A DNA stretch of 7,573 bases from Aquabacterium sp. (GTDB lineage Bacteria; Pseudomonadota; Gammaproteobacteria; Burkholderiales; Burkholderiaceae_C), in the NCBI GenBank assembly GCA_017989885.1, contig JAGNPA010000075.1, positions 1-7,573 of the forward strand. The letters are read 5' to 3'. The position numbers and the translations under genes were made by a program. Under the pieces are notes generated by a model. That model was not told the origin of the DNA. It was given only the letters and a program-made list of their open reading frames with translations, and searched no databases. Positions 5,866 to 7,573 of this stretch are shown here, in pieces; positions within the stretch are counted from its first letter, which is position 1; each line of letters starts with the position of its first letter.

Positions 5866-6150
5866 CTCCGTCTCCTATGTGCTGGGGCAACCTGGCAGGG
5901 TCACTGGTACTGCGGCAGATACTTTGTCGATATATCAGCATGTGGAGCGATGCATCACTAACCGCTGATTTCCAGTCACCAACTGGACGTAGGGGCGTCG
6001 AACGCTTCAACTCGCTGGTCTTGAACCGTCTGGATATCAGACCATACCAAATCGGTCTTGATGGGCTTTGCGCCACCTATGACGCTGGTACCGTGAGCGC
6101 CAATATCGAGCTTGCGTCCTCATCGCTCGATGGGCCGGCAACTGATCGAT

Positions 6151-6169
6151 TCTTGCATATCAAGCAAGA
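6151..6169. promoter_or_regulatory. Dyad TCTTGC-N7-GCAAGA, candidate LysR-type regulator site
   Basis: A perfect 6-bp inverted repeat with a 7-bp AT-rich centre contains the T-N11-A pattern (TGC-N7-GCA) typical of LysR-family binding sites. It lies about 147 bp upstream of the BisR-like start. In ICEclc the LysR-type protein TciR is reported to activate bisR, so this is a plausible site for a TciR homologue. No such gene is in the window. Confidence 0.45.
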
Positions 6170-6274
6170 CAAGGCCACCTGCGGCGGACGCCAATGGCCT
6201 CCTCCGCCTTCGCTTAGGGCATCGCCTCAAGCGTCCGTCGCAGGCCATAACGACACAACAGCCCTTGGGCAAGA

Positions 6275-6292
6275 AAGGAGCCGGTGATGTAG
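6275..6292 (+). promoter_or_regulatory. Start-stop element (AGGAG, ATG-TAG) in the leader of the BisR-like gene
   Basis: AGGAG (6276-6280), a 6-nt spacer, then ATG at 6287 immediately followed by TAG at 6290 forms a complete initiation site with a zero-codon reading frame. It lies 23 nt upstream of the real start codon at 6316, which has its own AAAGGAG. Such elements can hold a ribosome near the downstream site and dampen translation, but here it may be chance or a relic of an older gene end. Confidence 0.35.
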
Positions 6293-6315
6293 CGCACCTG
6301 AAAGGAGACGAAGAC

Positions 6316-7062
6316 ATGCACAAGGACATTTCAACATCAAAGGTGTTCTATCGTCCCATCGAGGCGGCCATCCGATGGGCTGGGTTGCTGCGGTATCTCC
6401 CGATGATCCTGGCCACGATCGCGTCACCGCGTGTCCTGCCTCGGTCGCTGAACTGCCCTCGATGGAATGAGTGCCGGCTGCACTCGGAACGTATCTATGA
6501 CGGCATCCTCAACGGAGAGCTGCCCTACGGCAAGAACGGGATCACGCTCAATGATCCGAAGCTGCTCAATTCTCTGGATCTGACTGTTCGCCATGTCGAT
6601 CTAAAACGCTGGATGCGCACCCACTATCCCGAGCACCGGCCAGGATTTCTGTTCAGCCGTGGCGAACGCATGGCGCATCCTTTCATCACCATGGAAACAG
6701 GACAGGCGATCCTCGTGGAGCGGCTGGCCCTTCAGGCCGCGCTTGAACAAGCCCGACGTGAGATGCGAGAACTGCAGGAGCAGCACGACACGCTACTCAA
6801 GCAATCCTCGGTGCTGTTGGCATCCAAGCAATGCGAGATCAGCGAACGGGCGGAAACGACCTATCTCAACATCATTGGAGGGATGTTGACGCTGATGCTG
6901 AGCCAGTCGCCTTCAGGCGTGCCCTATTCCAGCTTCAAAACGCAGGAGGCCCTTGTCTCTGCATTGGTCGCCCACTACGGCGGCACCATGGGCATCACTG
7001 AGCGCACCTTAAACGGAAAGTTCGCCAACGCTAAGAGGTACGTTCGTAGCGCAAGCGCATGA
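6316..7062 (+). CDS. BisR-like ICE regulatory protein (by position and size), 248 aa
   Basis: I chose ATG 6316 because AAAGGAG lies 8 nt upstream and the protein then begins MHKDISTSKVFYRPIEAAIRWAG. An open extension to 6112 lacks a good ribosome binding site and family-like sequence. Visible parts are a FYRPIEAAIRW-GLLRY start, CPRWNECRLHSERIYDGILNGELPYGK (about 47-73), TVRHVDLKRWMRTHYPEHRPGFLF (90-113), a probable coiled coil (about 130-165, EQARREMRELQEQHDTLLKQ), and a C-terminal helical part (183-243) ending GITERTLNGKFANAKRYV. No membrane segment or catalytic motif is seen. It sits directly upstream of alpA and parA, where ICEclc encodes BisR, a regulator of about 250 aa that activates the alpA promoter and starts transfer competence. 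That identity rests on synteny and size and was not checked by alignment. The C-terminal part could be a DNA-binding helix-turn-helix. Confidence 0.75.
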   Translation: MHKDISTSKVFYRPIEAAIRWAGLLRYLPMILATIASPRVLPRSLNCPRWNECRLHSERIYDGILNGELPYGKNGITLNDPKLLNSLDLTVRHVDLKRWMRTHYPEHRPGFLFSRGERMAHPFITMETGQAILVERLALQAALEQARREMRELQEQHDTLLKQSSVLLASKQCEISERAETTYLNIIGGMLTLMLSQSPSGVPYSSFKTQEALVSALVAHYGGTMGITERTLNGKFANAKRYVRSASA

Positions 7063-7080
7063 GGTTATCCAGCTTGTATG

Positions 7081-7107
7081 TGCAATCGCGGAGATTGCAT
7101 TTGCAAT
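7081..7107. promoter_or_regulatory. Triple TGCAAT/ATTGCA half-sites upstream of alpA, candidate operator
   Basis: TGCAATC (7081-7087), a GCGGA spacer and GATTGCA (7093-7099) form a perfect 7-bp dyad. A third half-site, TGCAAT (7102-7107), makes a second dyad with the middle one across 2 bp. The cluster lies 74-100 bp upstream of the alpA start. A possible promoter overlaps it: TTGCAA (7101-7106) and TCTATT (7125-7130) with an 18-bp spacer. This is the expected place for an activator such as BisR to act. The symmetry is seen directly; the binding protein is inferred. A terminator for the upstream gene is less likely because no T tract follows. Confidence 0.5.
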
Positions 7108-7180
7108 GTCTTTCCGCAGCCAGGTCTATTGAATAGAGGTCACGCCAACAAACGCCACCGAGCGTTCAGGAGTGACCGCC

Positions 7181-7393
7181 ATGTCGCAGACCCCTGTACT
7201 CCCGCCGAACGAGCGCCGCATCCTGCGGCTCGATGAAGTCGAAGCGAAGTCCGGCTTCAAACGCGCCCACATCTACAACCTGATGAAGAAGCGCCAGTTC
7301 CCTCAGGCGCTGCGCCTGGGCGTGCGCGCTGTCGGCTGGGATTCGATCGAAATCGACCAGTGGATCGCCGAGCGCCTCAACCACCGGACCTGA
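7181..7393 (+). CDS. alpA: AlpA-family excisionase-like transcriptional regulator
   Basis: A 70-residue protein, ATG 7181 to TGA 7391-7393. AGGAG (7168-7172) lies 8 nt upstream; an in-frame GTG at 7172 overlaps that ribosome binding site, so ATG 7181 is preferred. The core LRLDEVEAKSGFKRAHIYNLMKKRQFPQALRLG is the MerR-like winged helix-turn-helix of the AlpA/phage excisionase family, followed by the typical RAVGWDSIEIDQWIAERL end. AlpA proteins bind DNA as transcriptional regulators or recombination directionality factors. In ICEclc the alpA promoter drives the regulatory operon that includes parA and, further on, the BisC/BisD activator. Here it stands 118 nt after the BisR-like gene with a candidate operator between, and 42 nt before parA, in the same direction. 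Confidence 0.95.
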   Translation: MSQTPVLPPNERRILRLDEVEAKSGFKRAHIYNLMKKRQFPQALRLGVRAVGWDSIEIDQWIAERLNHRT

Positions 7394-7435
7394 GCCGCTC
7401 TCCCGCGGACTTCCCATTCCCAGCCGGAGAGCGCC

Positions 7436-7573
7436 ATGCAGGTCGTGTCCATCATTTCAACGAAGGGCGGCGTCGGCAAGACCACGACGGCCGCCAACCT
7501 GGGCGGGCTCGCCGCGGACGCGGGCCTGCGCGTGCTGCTGCTCGATCTCGACGTGCAGCCCACCTTGTCCTCC
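7436..7573 (+). CDS. parA: ParA-family ATPase, N-terminal 46 codons, cut by window edge
   Basis: ATG 7436, with GGAG 6 nt upstream, opens MQVVSIISTKGGVGKTTTAAN, followed by LGGLAADAGLRVLLLDLDVQPTLSS up to the window edge, with no stop. KGGVGKTT is the deviant Walker A motif with the signature first Lys, and LLLDLDVQPTLS is the Walker A' block. Both are diagnostic for ParA/Soj P-loop ATPases. These proteins move DNA-bound ParB complexes over the nucleoid and stabilise ICEs while they are excised or replicating. The gene follows alpA by 42 nt and is probably in the same transcript. A partner ParB-like gene would lie downstream, outside the window. Confidence 0.95.
   Translation, partial: MQVVSIISTKGGVGKTTTAANLGGLAADAGLRVLLLDLDVQPTLSS

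Larger units (their letters stand above)
5866..6315. promoter_or_regulatory. Divergent intergenic region between the DUF305 gene and the BisR-like gene
   Basis: This 450-bp stretch separates two divergently read genes and must hold both promoters. No convincing gene is seen: the plus frame 5799-6287 overlaps the DUF305 coding sequence antisense and has no family motif. Recognisable elements are a LysR-type dyad at 6151-6169 and a start-stop element at 6275-6292. I could not identify clear sigma-70 boxes for either gene. A long leader is expected for a gene under activator control. Confidence 0.5.
4960..7573 (+). mobile_element. Terminal part of an ICEclc/PAGI-2-type integrative and conjugative element
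   Basis: The segment from the tRNA-Gly-like att repeat to the right edge holds a DUF305 membrane protein as likely cargo, a BisR-like protein, alpA and parA reading inward. In ICEclc-type elements the alpA-parA regulatory module lies at the end opposite the integrase, reads inward, and is preceded by bisR. The match in gene order, orientation and att polarity supports this. Integrase, relaxase and conjugation genes are outside the window. Confidence 0.75.

Noticed and set aside
5799..6287. 162-aa plus-strand frame in the divergent region
   Set aside because: It overlaps the start of the DUF305 gene antisense, has no ribosome binding site or family motif, and holds the candidate regulatory sites.
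6112..6315. N-terminal extension of the BisR-like protein from the ATG at 6112
   Set aside because: There is no ribosome binding site at 6112, while ATG 6316 has AAAGGAG and gives a family-like start; the extension composition is unlike the rest.
1..7573. CRISPR array or riboswitch
   Set aside because: No regularly spaced direct repeats and no recognisable aptamer were found on either strand.

Overview
The window looks like the distal junction of an integrative and conjugative element (ICE) of the ICEclc/PAGI-2 type, together with its left flank. The flank carries a decayed insertion sequence and a defence-island-like operon. Base composition (GC-rich), the AlpA/ParA module and the tRNA-Gly-type attachment sequence point to a beta- or gammaproteobacterium (Burkholderiales, Pseudomonas or Xanthomonas range). 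The genus cannot be fixed from this sequence.

Left part (1-3713, all minus strand). A convergent set of genes reads leftwards: a WYL-domain transcriptional regulator (3713-2721), a 92-aa protein (2649-2371), a 58-aa basic protein (2353-2177) and the first 672 codons of a large AddB-like protein (2017 to beyond position 1). The window edge cuts the large gene just after the first conserved block of its RecB-type nuclease domain. A strong hairpin with a GAGA loop sits in the gap between the 58-aa gene and the nuclease gene. The set resembles a regulated nuclease/helicase anti-phage or plasmid-control cassette; a UvrD/AddA-like helicase would be expected just beyond the left edge. This functional reading is inference.

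Middle (3714-5364). A perfect 13-bp dyad lies upstream of the regulator. Then comes a badly decayed IS66-family transposase (about 3956-4725, several stops and frameshifts). Next is an intrinsic terminator whose minus-strand RNA has a C(UUCG)G loop and a U tract. Only 40 bp further, at 4960-4977, is an 18-bp sequence matching the 3' end of tRNA-Gly(GCC) at 17 positions as I recall that tRNA. No tRNA body accompanies it, so it reads as the distal att repeat of an ICE. Its orientation places the ICE to the right and the original chromosome, with the tRNA operon terminator, to the left.

Right part (4960-7573, ICE end). Reading inward: about 390 bp without a recognisable gene; a three-helix membrane protein with a C-terminal DUF305 segment (5865-5365, minus); a 450-bp leader with a LysR-type dyad; a 248-aa protein in the position and size range of BisR (6316-7062, plus); an AlpA-type regulator (7181-7393); and the start of ParA (7436 onward). 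In ICEclc the corresponding genes form the cascade that switches a small fraction of cells into transfer competence. A cluster of three TGCAAT/ATTGCA half-sites just upstream of alpA is a good candidate for the BisR- or AlpA-responsive control site.
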